Source of the DNA: CADEED01 sp035502995
Lineage (GTDB): Bacteria; Pseudomonadota; Gammaproteobacteria; Steroidobacterales; Steroidobacteraceae
Reading direction: 5' to 3'
NCBI GenBank assembly: GCA_035502995.1
Contig: DATJTW010000064.1
Location: 1 to 64,000 of the forward strand
DNA: 64,000 nt
This document shows positions 32,621 through 40,985 of this stretch, piece by piece (the first letter of the stretch is position 1; every line of letters begins with the position of its first letter). Position numbers and translations under genes: made by a program. The notes beneath the pieces were generated by a model. It searched no databases and was not told the origin of the DNA. It saw only the letters and a program-made list of their open reading frames with translations.

Positions 32621-33276
32621 TGAGCGCCGCCACGCTGGCCGCCCTGCAGGCCGCGCTGGCCGACATCTACGATCTGCCGGCGACGCCCGACGTCGCCGAT
32701 TTCCTGCTGACCGATCGCGCACGTCTCGCCTCGTTCGACGCGCGCGCCAGCGACGAGCAACTGATCGTCGCGCAGGACGGCGACACCGTGTCACTGGGCC
32801 TGTTCATCGACGCCGCGGTGCTGGAACGTCTCGCGCAGCGCGATCCGTACCGCGAGCTCACCGGCGGCAATCTCGCGGACTACCTGACCGTCGCGGAAGG
32901 CGTGAGCCATTTCGTGTACGTGGCATGGAATGCCGGCCACGACAAACCCGTCACGCTGCTCGAGCTCGAGCTGCAGGCCGAGGTGGACAAATACGTCCTC
33001 GCGGCCTGGCTGCTGCGCGAGCAGGGCGCGGGCCGGTTCCCGAGCGAATTGCACCGCGCGCTGTTCGAGCGGGCGCGCGTGGATCCGGCGGCGGCCGGCG
33101 GGCGGGCCGGCATGTACCGCACGGCGTCGAACTACGCGGGCCGGTTCTGCCGGCGCATCGCGGCCGGCTTCGAACATGGCGCACGCCGGATCTCGCGCGA
33201 GCTGCTCGCGGATCTGCGGCGGTTCTATCGCTTGGGGAATGCGCGCAAGCTGGCGTTCATCGAACGCCACGCGTGA
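32620..33276 (+). CDS. Conserved-looking protein of unknown function, second of a coupled pair
   Basis: The gene encodes 218 residues with no signal peptide. It looks mixed alpha/beta: DEQLIVAQDGDTVSLGLFIDAAVLERL, then EGVSHFVYVAWNAGHDKPVTLLELELQAEVDKYVLAAWLL, and a Arg-rich helical end (MYRTASNYAGRFCRRIAAGFEHGARRISRELLADLRRFYRL). The EVDKY segment and the surrounding helix look like conserved functional positions, but no family is recognised. ATG 32620 is set by the one-base overlap with the gene before it. Confidence 0.78.
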   Translation: MSAATLAALQAALADIYDLPATPDVADFLLTDRARLASFDARASDEQLIVAQDGDTVSLGLFIDAAVLERLAQRDPYRELTGGNLADYLTVAEGVSHFVYVAWNAGHDKPVTLLELELQAEVDKYVLAAWLLREQGAGRFPSELHRALFERARVDPAAAGGRAGMYRTASNYAGRFCRRIAAGFEHGARRISRELLADLRRFYRLGNARKLAFIERHA

Positions 33277-33294
33277 GCGTCGGGCGCGGAGGTT

Positions 33295-33657
33295 CTACTC
33301 GACGTCGTCGCCGGTCGACTTCTTGGCGTCGAGCTCGCGTTTCAGCTTGATCCACTCGCCGAGCTTGCGCAGGTCGCGCTTGCCGGCGGGCTTCTTGTTC
33401 TCGGGAACGCCGGCGCTGCCGACGCGCTGATACGGATCGAAGCCACCGGCGCGACCGCGTTCCATCGTCAGCTTGGCGGGCTCGCCGCGGGCCGGGGTGC
33501 TTTCGATCGTCAGCGGGGCGCGCTCGAGCGGCTCACCGGCGTAGCCGGCATCGATCCATTCCACGTACGCGTTACCACGATCGTCGTGGACGATCTGAGA
33601 CGCACGCCGCCGGTTGGGCGAGGCAGGGGGTCTGCCGTTGGAGTCGTTATCGTTCAC
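33295..33657 (-). CDS. Small hydrophilic protein of unknown function
   Basis: The gene encodes 120 residues, with no signal or membrane segment. The product is charged and partly disordered (NDNDSNGRPPASPNRRRAS), with a short ordered-looking part (IVHDDRGNAYVEWIDAG) and a Lys/Asp-rich C-terminal helix (KRDLRKLGEWIKLKRELDAKK). GGFDPYQRVG recalls small proteins near Nudix or ribosome-associated genes, without firm identity. It is convergent with the pair at 32000-33276 (18-bp gap). Upstream, 84 bp separate it from the Nudix gene. Confidence 0.65.
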   Translation of the reverse strand: MNDNDSNGRPPASPNRRRASQIVHDDRGNAYVEWIDAGYAGEPLERAPLTIESTPARGEPAKLTMERGRAGGFDPYQRVGSAGVPENKKPAGKRDLRKLGEWIKLKRELDAKKSTGDDVE

Positions 33658-33741
33658 GGCCCCAGTATGACCGACGAGGCTCGCCGATTGTTTGACATAG
33701 CCGCCATTTTCCGGGGTGCCCGTCGCGGATCGTGAGCCGCT

Positions 33742-34266
33742 TCACGCAATTTTTTTATGCGCCGCGGCGCGCAGGATTCCGATGATCGTCTTGCCATCGG
33801 TGAGCTCGCCGTTGCACGCGCGCTCGACGGCCTGCGCCAGCGGCCACCACTCGACCTGGAACACTTCGCCGGCCTCGGGCGCCGACGTCGCCGGCGAGAG
33901 CCCGGTGGCCAGATAGAGATGGATCACCTCGGTGAACACGCCGGGCGAGCTGAAGTAGGCGCCGAGTGACGTCCAGCCACTGGCCTCGGCGCCCGCTTCC
34001 TCGGCGAGCTCGCGGCGAGCGGTCACGTCGGGCGGTTCATCCGGCTCGAGCTTGCCGGCGGGCAGCTCGTGGATGAATCCGCCGGCCGCGTGTCGGTATT
34101 GGCGCAACAGGCAAACCCGGTCCTGGGCGTCGATCGCCACGACGGCGGCGCCGCCGGGGTGGCGCACGATCTCGAGCGGCAACCGATGGCCGTTCGGCAG
34201 CTCCACCGAATCGACGCTGACTTTGATGACGCGGCCGTCGTAGATCGGTTTTCGTTCGAGCAACAT
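33742..34266 (-). CDS. Nudix hydrolase, ADP-ribose pyrophosphatase type
   Basis: The gene encodes 174 residues. A complete Nudix box is seen: G of AGKLEPDE, E six residues on, then RRELAEEAGA. The flanking pattern (RHPGGAAVVAIDAQDRVCLLRQYRHAAGGFIHELPAG and YFSSPGVFTEVIHLYLATGL) matches the ADP-ribose/NudF group, which splits ADP-ribose to AMP and ribose 5-phosphate. It would process ADP-ribose released by enzymes such as the glycohydrolase at 23926. It is divergent from the helicase gene with 150 bp between the two starts. Confidence 0.92.
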   Translation of the reverse strand: MLLERKPIYDGRVIKVSVDSVELPNGHRLPLEIVRHPGGAAVVAIDAQDRVCLLRQYRHAAGGFIHELPAGKLEPDEPPDVTARRELAEEAGAEASGWTSLGAYFSSPGVFTEVIHLYLATGLSPATSAPEAGEVFQVEWWPLAQAVERACNGELTDGKTIIGILRAAAHKKIA

Positions 34267-34342
34267 GGCGGCGAGTGTACCGAAGCGACCCGCGGGCGCT
34301 CATAATTGCGGCCCCCAAAAAGGCGTCACATTCCGGGACTTG

Positions 34343-34366
34343 GACGCGTGACTCACGTCACGGGTC
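34343..34366. promoter_or_regulatory. Dyad-symmetric sequence in the Nudix-helicase divergent region
   Basis: CGTGAC (34347-34352) and GTCACG (34357-34362) form an inverted repeat around TCAC, extended by GAC/GTC outside one G-G mismatch. It lies 50 bp before the helicase ATG and could be an operator or a leader hairpin. No regulator is assigned. Confidence 0.3.
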
Positions 34367-34416
34367 CTTCCTGTCTGGAGTCGGCGACCGCACCGCTTTC
34401 GGTTATTGTTGTATCG

Positions 34417-36507
34417 ATGTCCACGGCCGAAAAACTCGGAACTCTCAACGCTCCGCAACGCAAGGCGGTGACGCACGGTGAAGCGCTGCCCGGCGGCAAG
34501 GGCTTTCGCTCGGGTCCGTTGCTGATCGTCGCCGGCGCGGGCACCGGCAAGACGAACACGCTCGCGCACCGCGTCGCGCATCTCGCGCTGTCCGGCGTGG
34601 ACCCGGCGCGCATCCTCATGCTGACGTTCACGCGCCGCGCGGCCATCGAGATGAAGCGGCGCGCCACCGACATCATGCGCGAAGTGCTCGACGACAAGCT
34701 CGGCAGCAAGGCGCAGCAGCTCTCGCAACGCCTGACGTGGGCGGGCACGTTCCACTCGATCGGCAATCGCCTGCTGCGTCACTACGCGAAACACGTCGGC
34801 CTCGATCCGGCGTTCAGCGTCATCGATCGCGGCGACGCCGCCGACCTGCTCGACACCGTGCGCACCGAGCTCGGCTACTCGGGCAAGGGCCAGCGCTTCC
34901 CGCGCAAGGACACCTGCCTCGGCATCTACTCGTATCGCGTGAACACGCAGAAATCGCTCAAGGAGACGCTCGAGACGCAGTACTCCTGGTGCGCGAACTG
35001 GGAAGAGGACATCGGCAAGCTGCTGCGCGGCTACGTCGAGCGCAAGTCCCAGTATCGCGTGCTCGACTTCGACGATCTGCTGCTCTACTGGCACGCGATG
35101 ATGGGCGAGGAGCGCATCGCGAAATCGGTGGCGGCCAACTTCGATCACGTGCTGGTCGACGAATACCAGGACACGAACAAGCTGCAGGGCGACATCGTGC
35201 AGGCGCTCAAGCCCGACGGGCAGGGCGTCACCGTCGTCGGCGACGATGCGCAGGCCATCTACTCGTTCCGCGCCGCCGCGGTCGAGAACATCCTCGGGTT
35301 CCCCGACCGCTTCCGGCCGAAGGCCGAGGTGGTCACGCTCGCGCAGAACTTCCGCTCGAGCCAGAGCGTGCTCGATGCCGCCAACGCGCTGATGGCGGAC
35401 GCGCCGCGCCAGTACCGCAAACACCTGCTGTCGATGCGCGGCCAGGGCCCGCGGCCCAAGCTCGTGACCGTCGACGACCTGCCGACGCAGGCCGAGTTCG
35501 TCTGCACGCGCATCCTCGCCGCGCGCGAAGCCGGCACGGCGTTGCGCCGCCAGGCCGTGTTGTTCCGCTCCGGCTCGCACAGCGACATGCTCGAAATCGA
35601 GCTGGCCAAACGCAAGATCCCGTTCGTGAAGTACGGCGGCCTCAAGTTCCTCGAGGCCGCGCACGTGAAGGACCTGCTCGCGGTGCTGCGCTGGGCGGAC
35701 AATCCGCGCAACCAGCTAGCCGCGTTCCGCGTGTTGCAGTTCATGCCGGGCATGGGCCCGGCGAACGCCAAGCGCGCGCTCGATCACTTCGTCGCCGGCG
35801 ACTACAAGTGGAGCTCGTTCGAGAAGTTCGACGCGCCGGGCGATGCGAAGGTCCCGTTCCTGCGCTTCATGGATCTCTTCTCGTCGCTGGGCGAACCGAA
35901 CCGTGAATGGCGCGGCCAGATCAACATGATCCGCGAGTGGTACAAGCCGCACATGGAGCGCCTGTACGAACACGTGCACACGCGCATCGGCGATCTCGAT
36001 CAGCTCGAGCTGCTGTCGTCGCAGTACCCGTCGCGCGAGCGCTTCATCTCGGAGCTGACGCTCGATCCGCCGCACGCGACCAGCGATCTCGCCGGTCAGC
36101 CGCTGCTCGACGAGGACTACCTGGTGATCTCGACCATCCACTCGGCCAAGGGCATGGAGTGGGATCACGTGTACGTGCTGAACGTGGTCGACGGCAGCTT
36201 CCCGTCCGAATTCGCGACCGGCAAGGCGGAGATGATCGAGGAAGAGCGTCGCCTGCTGTACGTCGCGATGACCCGGGCGCGCAACGAGCTGACCTGCGTC
36301 GTGCCGTTGCGCTTCCAGATCACCAGCCAGCCGAAGACCTCGGATGGCCACGTCTACGGCGGCCGCAGCCGGTTCCTGACCGAGAAGGTCATGAAGTGCT
36401 TCGACGAGTCGACGTTCCAGGGCTCGAACACCGAAGTGAAGATCGAGGAGTCGGGCGCCGATTCCGGCACGATCGACGTCGCGTCGCGCCTCAAACAGAT
36501 GTGGTGA
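34417..36507 (+). CDS. UvrD/Rep-family ATP-dependent DNA helicase
   Basis: The gene encodes 696 residues. SF1A helicase motifs appear in order: AGAGTGKTNT (Walker A), TFTRRAAIEMKRRA, GTFHSIGNRLLR, LVDEYQDTN (Walker B), VVGDDAQAIYSFRAA, LAQNFRSSQSVLDAAN, TIHSAKGMEWDHVYV and LLYVAMTRARNEL. It unwinds DNA 3' to 5' in repair or replication restart. Length is near that of Rep, slightly short for UvrD. ATG 34417 is used because the earlier frame begins in the dyad region. Which orthologue it is (rep, uvrD or a paralogue) is unclear. Confidence 0.94.
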   Translation: MSTAEKLGTLNAPQRKAVTHGEALPGGKGFRSGPLLIVAGAGTGKTNTLAHRVAHLALSGVDPARILMLTFTRRAAIEMKRRATDIMREVLDDKLGSKAQQLSQRLTWAGTFHSIGNRLLRHYAKHVGLDPAFSVIDRGDAADLLDTVRTELGYSGKGQRFPRKDTCLGIYSYRVNTQKSLKETLETQYSWCANWEEDIGKLLRGYVERKSQYRVLDFDDLLLYWHAMMGEERIAKSVAANFDHVLVDEYQDTNKLQGDIVQALKPDGQGVTVVGDDAQAIYSFRAAAVENILGFPDRFRPKAEVVTLAQNFRSSQSVLDAANALMADAPRQYRKHLLSMRGQGPRPKLVTVDDLPTQAEFVCTRILAAREAGTALRRQAVLFRSGSHSDMLEIELAKRKIPFVKYGGLKFLEAAHVKDLLAVLRWADNPRNQLAAFRVLQFMPGMGPANAKRALDHFVAGDYKWSSFEKFDAPGDAKVPFLRFMDLFSSLGEPNREWRGQINMIREWYKPHMERLYEHVHTRIGDLDQLELLSSQYPSRERFISELTLDPPHATSDLAGQPLLDEDYLVISTIHSAKGMEWDHVYVLNVVDGSFPSEFATGKAEMIEEERRLLYVAMTRARNELTCVVPLRFQITSQPKTSDGHVYGGRSRFLTEKVMKCFDESTFQGSNTEVKIEESGADSGTIDVASRLKQMW

Positions 36508-36525
36508 GGGGTCTGAGGCCGTTTC

Positions 36526-37392
36526 CTACCGCGGCTTCCTGAACCGCAACGTCATCCGGTCACTCTCACCGATCGCCTCGTACTTCGCGCGATCGCGGCT
36601 GCCCGCCCGGTAGGTAGGCGGCAGCGCCCACACCCCCTGCTCGTAGTCCTTCGTGTCCCGCGGATTCGCGTTGATCTCCGAGCGCGCCTCGAGCACGAAT
36701 CCCGCCGACGTGACGAGATCGATGGCGAACCGCTCGGTCACGTAGCCGCTGTCGGCGCGCGGGTCCTGCGGCTTGTCGGCCGCGCCGCGATGCTCGACCA
36801 CGCCCAGCACGCCGCCGGGCTTCAGCGCGCGATACATCTCGGCAAAGGCTTCCTTCGCGATCCCGAGGTCCATCCAGTTGTGCACGTTGCGGAACGTGAC
36901 CACGAGATCCGCGCTGCCGGGCGGCGCGATGTTGAAATCGCCGGCGCCGAGTCGCGTGACCGTGACCTTGCCGTAGAGGTCGGGACGCGCGGCGAGCTTC
37001 GCGTCGAACTGCGCAAGGCTGGCCGTGACGTACTCGTTGCCGGGTGCCGGCGGCATCATCGCGGTGTACAGCTTGCCGCGCTCGGCGAGCAGCGGCGCCA
37101 GGATCTCCGTGTACCAGCCACCGGCGCCGGGCCACACCTCGACCACCGTCATGTCGGGTTTGATGCCGAAGAACAGCAGCGTATCGACGGGATGCCGGGA
37201 CGCGTCGCGAGCCCGGTTCTCCGCCGAGCGGTGTTCGCCGGCGACGGCCTTTTCGATCGCCGCGGCGGTGACGGCGTCGCGGGGCGGACCGGCTGGCGTG
37301 TGGATCGCCGGCGGCGTCGCCGGCCCGGTGGCGCAGGCGGCCAGCAATGCGGCGGCGCCTGACAACAAGTACTGACGGATGCGCCGCGCCAT
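36526..37392 (-). CDS. Exported SAM-dependent methyltransferase (COG4798-like), lipoprotein
   Basis: The gene encodes 288 residues. A signal with lipobox LLAAC precedes a class I methyltransferase fold: motif I TVVEVWPGAGGWYTEILAPLL, ADLVVTFRNVHNWMDLG and LKPGGVLGVVEHRG. This matches a group of predicted periplasmic methyltransferases. An exported SAM enzyme is odd because SAM is normally cytosolic, and the true substrate is unknown. ATG 37392 is chosen since upstream frame residues run into the terminator of the RRM gene. It converges on the helicase gene with 18 bp between. Confidence 0.85.
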   Translation of the reverse strand: MARRIRQYLLSGAAALLAACATGPATPPAIHTPAGPPRDAVTAAAIEKAVAGEHRSAENRARDASRHPVDTLLFFGIKPDMTVVEVWPGAGGWYTEILAPLLAERGKLYTAMMPPAPGNEYVTASLAQFDAKLAARPDLYGKVTVTRLGAGDFNIAPPGSADLVVTFRNVHNWMDLGIAKEAFAEMYRALKPGGVLGVVEHRGAADKPQDPRADSGYVTERFAIDLVTSAGFVLEARSEINANPRDTKDYEQGVWALPPTYRAGSRDRAKYEAIGESDRMTLRFRKPR

Positions 37393-37447
37393 GGGCCGGT
37401 CTCCAGAAAAACGAAAGGGGTCCCCGACGGCGGACCCGCCATCGCGG

Positions 37448-37478
37448 AAAAAAAGAACCCCGCGAGAGCGCGGGGTTC
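37448..37478 (-). terminator. Rho-independent terminator of the RRM gene
   Basis: GAACCCCGCG (37455-37464) and CGCGGGGTTC (37469-37478) form a 10-bp perfect stem with a 4-nt loop. Read leftward it is followed by seven T (37448-37454). It ends the RRM transcript and isolates the methyltransferase gene. Confidence 0.93.
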
Positions 37479-37515
37479 TTCGTGTCATCGGGCCGTCAGC
37501 GAGTCCGGCGTCGGA

Positions 37516-37800
37516 TCAGCGGCGGAACGGACCACCGCCACCCTGGCGCGGACGCGGCGGACGTTCCTGCGCTTCGTTGACGCGCAGCGGACGGCCGTTC
37601 ATCTGGTAGCCGTTGAGTCCCTGGATGGCGGCCTGCGCCTCGCCAGATCCCATCTCAACGAAACCGAAACCCCGGGGCTTGCCCGTCTCGCGGTCGTTGA
37701 TCAGCTTCACGGAGTCGACTTTGCCGTGGCGCTCGAAGAGCACCTTGATGTCTTGCTCGGTCGCGGAGAAGGGCAGATTGCCCACATAGATCGTCGTCAT
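37516..37800 (-). CDS. Single-RRM RNA-binding protein
   Basis: The gene encodes 94 residues. One RNA-recognition motif fills residues 1-78: RNP2 is IYVGNL and RNP1 is KPRGFGFVEM, followed by AIQGLNGYQMNGRPLRVNEA. The short tail is Pro/Arg/Gly-rich (RPPRPRQGGGGPFRR). Small bacterial RRM proteins bind single-stranded RNA and are often cold-responsive. ATG 37800 begins directly with the first RRM strand; the longer upstream frame is not coding-like. It has its own terminator and a probable leader of about 135 nt. Confidence 0.94.
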   Translation of the reverse strand: MTTIYVGNLPFSATEQDIKVLFERHGKVDSVKLINDRETGKPRGFGFVEMGSGEAQAAIQGLNGYQMNGRPLRVNEAQERPPRPRQGGGGPFRR

Positions 37801-37942
37801 CCCGGACTTCTCGCTCAGATGGCGGACAGCGGCAGGTAGTTTGGGCTCCCTGCATGAACCGCGGGAAATTGAAAACAGGTCAAGGCTGCTCGAGGCACCA
37901 CCGGCCTGCACCGTCGTTCGTTGCAAATCCCGAACGCGGCCG

Positions 37943-37972
37943 ATGCTACTCCTCGTTTCGAGAAGCTGTAAA
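37943..37972 (-). promoter_or_regulatory. Possible promoter of the RRM gene
   Basis: Read leftward, TTTACA (5 of 6 to the -35 consensus, 37967-37972) and TAGCAT (4 of 6 to the -10 consensus, 37943-37948) are 18 bp apart. Transcription would start near 37935, giving a leader of about 135 nt. The 290-bp region 37801-38090 holds no gene that I can support. Confidence 0.35.
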
Positions 37973-38090
37973 CGTCCGGGTGGTTTGATCGGTGCCGGAC
38001 CGCGCAACACCGGTGATTACCGTGCTTTTTCAACCATTTCGGCGCTTGTGAGGGCCGGAATGGTAGCGCTCACTTCCGGTGCAATGGCAC

Positions 38091-40058
38091 TTATTCTAGA
38101 TAGGCGTAGCCGTTCAGCTCGCCTTCGTAGAAGCGCTTGATCGCCTGCGACTCCGCGACCGACATGCGCCCCTCGCGCACGGCGCGTTCGCAGTCGCGCG
38201 CCAGCGCCGGGTGCAGGTCGGCCACGTCGTATTCCATGTACTCGAGAACCTTGTTGGCCGTGTCGCCCTTGACCACCTCTTCTATCCACCAGCCGCCATC
38301 GTCGTGGAAGCGCACGTGCACGACGTGCGTGTCGCCGAACAGGTTGTGGAGGTCGCCGAGGGTTTCCTGGTACGCGCCGACCAGGAAGGCCGCGAGGTAG
38401 TACTCGTCCTGGGCCGTGATCGAGTGCAGCTCGAGCGTCTTCTTGACGTCCCGCTGGCTGACGAAGCGGTCTATCTTCCCGTCCGAATCGCAGGTGATGT
38501 CCGCGAGCACGCCCTTACGCGTCGGGCGCTCGGTGAGGCGGTGGATGGGCATGATGGGGAACAGCTGGTCGATGGCCCAGCTGTCCGGCAGCGACTGGAA
38601 CACCGAGAAGTTGCAGAAGTAGATGTCGGAGAGGATGGCCTCGAGCTCCTCGAGCTCCTCCGGCACCTCGTCGAGCTTGCGCGTGAGGTCGCGCACCTTG
38701 GCGCAGGTCGCCCAGTACAGCCGCTCGGCGAGACCGCGCTGCTCGAGCGACAGCAGGCCGATGTTGAACATCTGCAGCACTTGGTCGCGGGCGGTCTGCG
38801 CGTCGTGATAACACTCGACGACGCGACGTTCGGTCACCGAACGATAGGCATCGAGCAGGTCGCGCACCGGCGGCGCCATCGTCGGATTGCCTTCGTCTTC
38901 CTTGCCCGTGACGCGGAACTGGTCCAGCGCCTGGCTGCCGAGCGTGTTGAAGATGAGCACGCTGTGGTGCGCGGCGATCGCGCGGCCGGATTCGCTGACG
39001 ATCATCGGGTGCGCGATCTTGCGCGCATTGCACACGTTGGCGATGCGGTACACCACGTCGTTCGCGTATTCGTTCAGCGTGTAGTTCATCGACGACGAGA
39101 AGTTCGTGCCGCTGCCGTCGTAGTCGACGCCGAGGCCGCCGCCCACGTCGATGTAGCGCAGGTCCGCGCCGAGTAGTTTGAGCTCCGCGTACACGTGCGC
39201 GAGCTCGTTGATCGCGTCCTTCACGCGGCGGATGTCCTGCAGCTGGCTGCCCGGGTGGCAGTGCACGAGCTGCAGGCAGTCGAGCATGTTCTTCTCGCGC
39301 AGGATCTCGACGGCCTCGAGGATCTCGGTGATGAACAGGCCGAACTTCGACTTGTCGCCGGCGCTCTCGCGCCACTTGCCCGATCCTTCGCTGGCCAGCT
39401 TCACGCGTACGCCGATGCGCGGCCGCACGTTGTATTTCTCGGCGATGCGCAGGATGGCCGGCAGCTCGCTGAAGTTCTCGACCACCGGGATGATCGTGCG
39501 CCCGAGCTTGGTCGCGATGATCGCGGCCTCGAGATAGCTGTCGTCCTTGAAGCCGTTGCAGATGATCAGGCGATCCGGCGCGTCGGCCGTCATGCCCATC
39601 ACGCTCAGCAACTCGGGCTTGCTGCCGACCTCGAGCCCGAACCCGAACGGCCGGCCGTAGCGATACACCTCTTCAACGACGAGGCGCTGCTGGTTCACCT
39701 TGATGGGGAACACGGCCGTGTACCGGTTCTGGTAGTCGTTCTCGGCGATGGCCTGCGCGAACGCGTCGTGCAGATGCTTGAGCCGATGCGCGAGGATGTC
39801 CGAGAAACGCACGACGACCGGCGCCGTCAGCTCGCGTTCCTTCAACCCCTGCACGACTTCGAACAGGTCGATCTCGCGTGCGGGATTCATGTCCGGCCGA
39901 ACTACCAGGTGGCCGGCGGGGTTCACGCAGAAGTAACCCTTGCCCCAGGCGTTGACCTGGTAGAGCTCCGCGGAATCGTCGGTCGACCAGGCGATGGTGC
40001 GATCGGCTCGGCGCTGGGTTTCCTGCGCGCCGGACAGTGAGTTGGGGTCGGCTGCCAC
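38091..40058 (-). CDS. speA: Biosynthetic arginine decarboxylase
   Basis: This 655-residue PLP enzyme turns arginine into agmatine, the first step of one polyamine route. Fold-III decarboxylase marks are plain: FPIKVNQQRLVVEEV with the PLP Lys, LVHCHPGSQ, IDVGGGLGVDYDGS, and the C-terminal FCNFSVFQSLPDSWAIDQLFPIMPIHRL. No ATG is near the expected start; GTG 40058 gives the normal N-terminus leading to IAWSTDDSAELYQVNAWGKGYF, with GTG 40070 possible. The ribosome site is poor. It follows the sulfurtransferase by 35 bases. Homospermidine synthase lies 1.7 kb away. Confidence 0.96.
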   Translation of the reverse strand: MAADPNSLSGAQETQRRADRTIAWSTDDSAELYQVNAWGKGYFCVNPAGHLVVRPDMNPAREIDLFEVVQGLKERELTAPVVVRFSDILAHRLKHLHDAFAQAIAENDYQNRYTAVFPIKVNQQRLVVEEVYRYGRPFGFGLEVGSKPELLSVMGMTADAPDRLIICNGFKDDSYLEAAIIATKLGRTIIPVVENFSELPAILRIAEKYNVRPRIGVRVKLASEGSGKWRESAGDKSKFGLFITEILEAVEILREKNMLDCLQLVHCHPGSQLQDIRRVKDAINELAHVYAELKLLGADLRYIDVGGGLGVDYDGSGTNFSSSMNYTLNEYANDVVYRIANVCNARKIAHPMIVSESGRAIAAHHSVLIFNTLGSQALDQFRVTGKEDEGNPTMAPPVRDLLDAYRSVTERRVVECYHDAQTARDQVLQMFNIGLLSLEQRGLAERLYWATCAKVRDLTRKLDEVPEELEELEAILSDIYFCNFSVFQSLPDSWAIDQLFPIMPIHRLTERPTRKGVLADITCDSDGKIDRFVSQRDVKKTLELHSITAQDEYYLAAFLVGAYQETLGDLHNLFGDTHVVHVRFHDDGGWWIEEVVKGDTANKVLEYMEYDVADLHPALARDCERAVREGRMSVAESQAIKRFYEGELNGYAYLE

Positions 40059-40093
40059 GATGGCGCGCACGATATCAAATAGAGACTGCAGGT

Positions 40094-40948
40094 CTAGTAC
40101 GTGCCGGTCGCAATCGGACGCTCGGGATCGCGGATCCACTCGCTCCACGACCCGGCGTACAGACGTCCACCGCCGAGTCCGGCGTGTTCGAGGGCGAGCA
40201 GGTTGTGGCAGGCCGTGACTCCCGACCCGCACATCGCGACGACCGACGCCGGGGGCAATGCGCCGAGCAGCGTCGTCCAGCGCCGCCGCAGCGCGTCGGC
40301 CGGCAGGAACCGTCCGTCGGCGCCGAGGTTGCCGGCGAACGGCAGATTGCGCGCTCCCGGCACGTGTCCCGCGACCGGATCGAGCGTCTCGTTGCGGCCG
40401 GCGAAGCGGTCCGTGCCGCGCGCGTCGACGAGCAGCGTGCCGGCGCGCGTCCGCGCCGCGTTCACCTGCTCGCTGGTCAGCCAGGCATCGGGCACCAGGT
40501 GTGCCTCCAGCGTCCGCGGCGTGCGCGATCGCCGGGCATTCTCGAGTGGCAGACCGGCGGCACGCCACGCCGCGATGCCGCCGTCGAGCACCGCGACCTT
40601 CGTGAGACCGATCCAGCGCGCCAGCCACCAGAAGCGCGCGCCGTATGCGCCATTGCCCTGGTCGTAGGCCACGAGCTGACAACCCGCGTCGACACCGAGC
40701 GCGCCGAGCCGCCGCGCGAACACGTCCGGATCGGGCAGCGGATGTCGGCCGGAAGCGGCGTCGATCGGACCCGACAGGTCGCGGTCGAGATGCAGGTATT
40801 GCGCGCCCGGCAGATGCTCCGCGGCGAACTGGTTTTCGCCCCAGCTCGTGTTCGCGAGATCGAAACGGCAGTCGAAGACGACGAGATCGTCGCGGGCGAT
40901 CTCCCGGGAGAGCGTGGCTGCGTCGATGAGCGTGGTGAAATGAGTCAT
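40094..40948 (-). CDS. sseA: 3-mercaptopyruvate/thiosulfate sulfurtransferase
   Basis: The gene encodes 284 residues in two tandem rhodanese domains. The C-terminal active-site loop is CGSGVTACHN, the CGSGVTA form typical of 3-mercaptopyruvate sulfurtransferases. The N-terminal, non-catalytic domain has YDQGNGAYGARFWWLARWIG. The enzyme passes sulfur to thiols or cyanide. It probably shares a leftward transcript with speA, though no metabolic link is evident. Confidence 0.93.
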   Translation of the reverse strand: MTHFTTLIDAATLSREIARDDLVVFDCRFDLANTSWGENQFAAEHLPGAQYLHLDRDLSGPIDAASGRHPLPDPDVFARRLGALGVDAGCQLVAYDQGNGAYGARFWWLARWIGLTKVAVLDGGIAAWRAAGLPLENARRSRTPRTLEAHLVPDAWLTSEQVNAARTRAGTLLVDARGTDRFAGRNETLDPVAGHVPGARNLPFAGNLGADGRFLPADALRRRWTTLLGALPPASVVAMCGSGVTACHNLLALEHAGLGGGRLYAGSWSEWIRDPERPIATGTY

Positions 40949-40985
40949 GGCGCATCTTACAATCGCGCCAACTCATGGCCCACTC

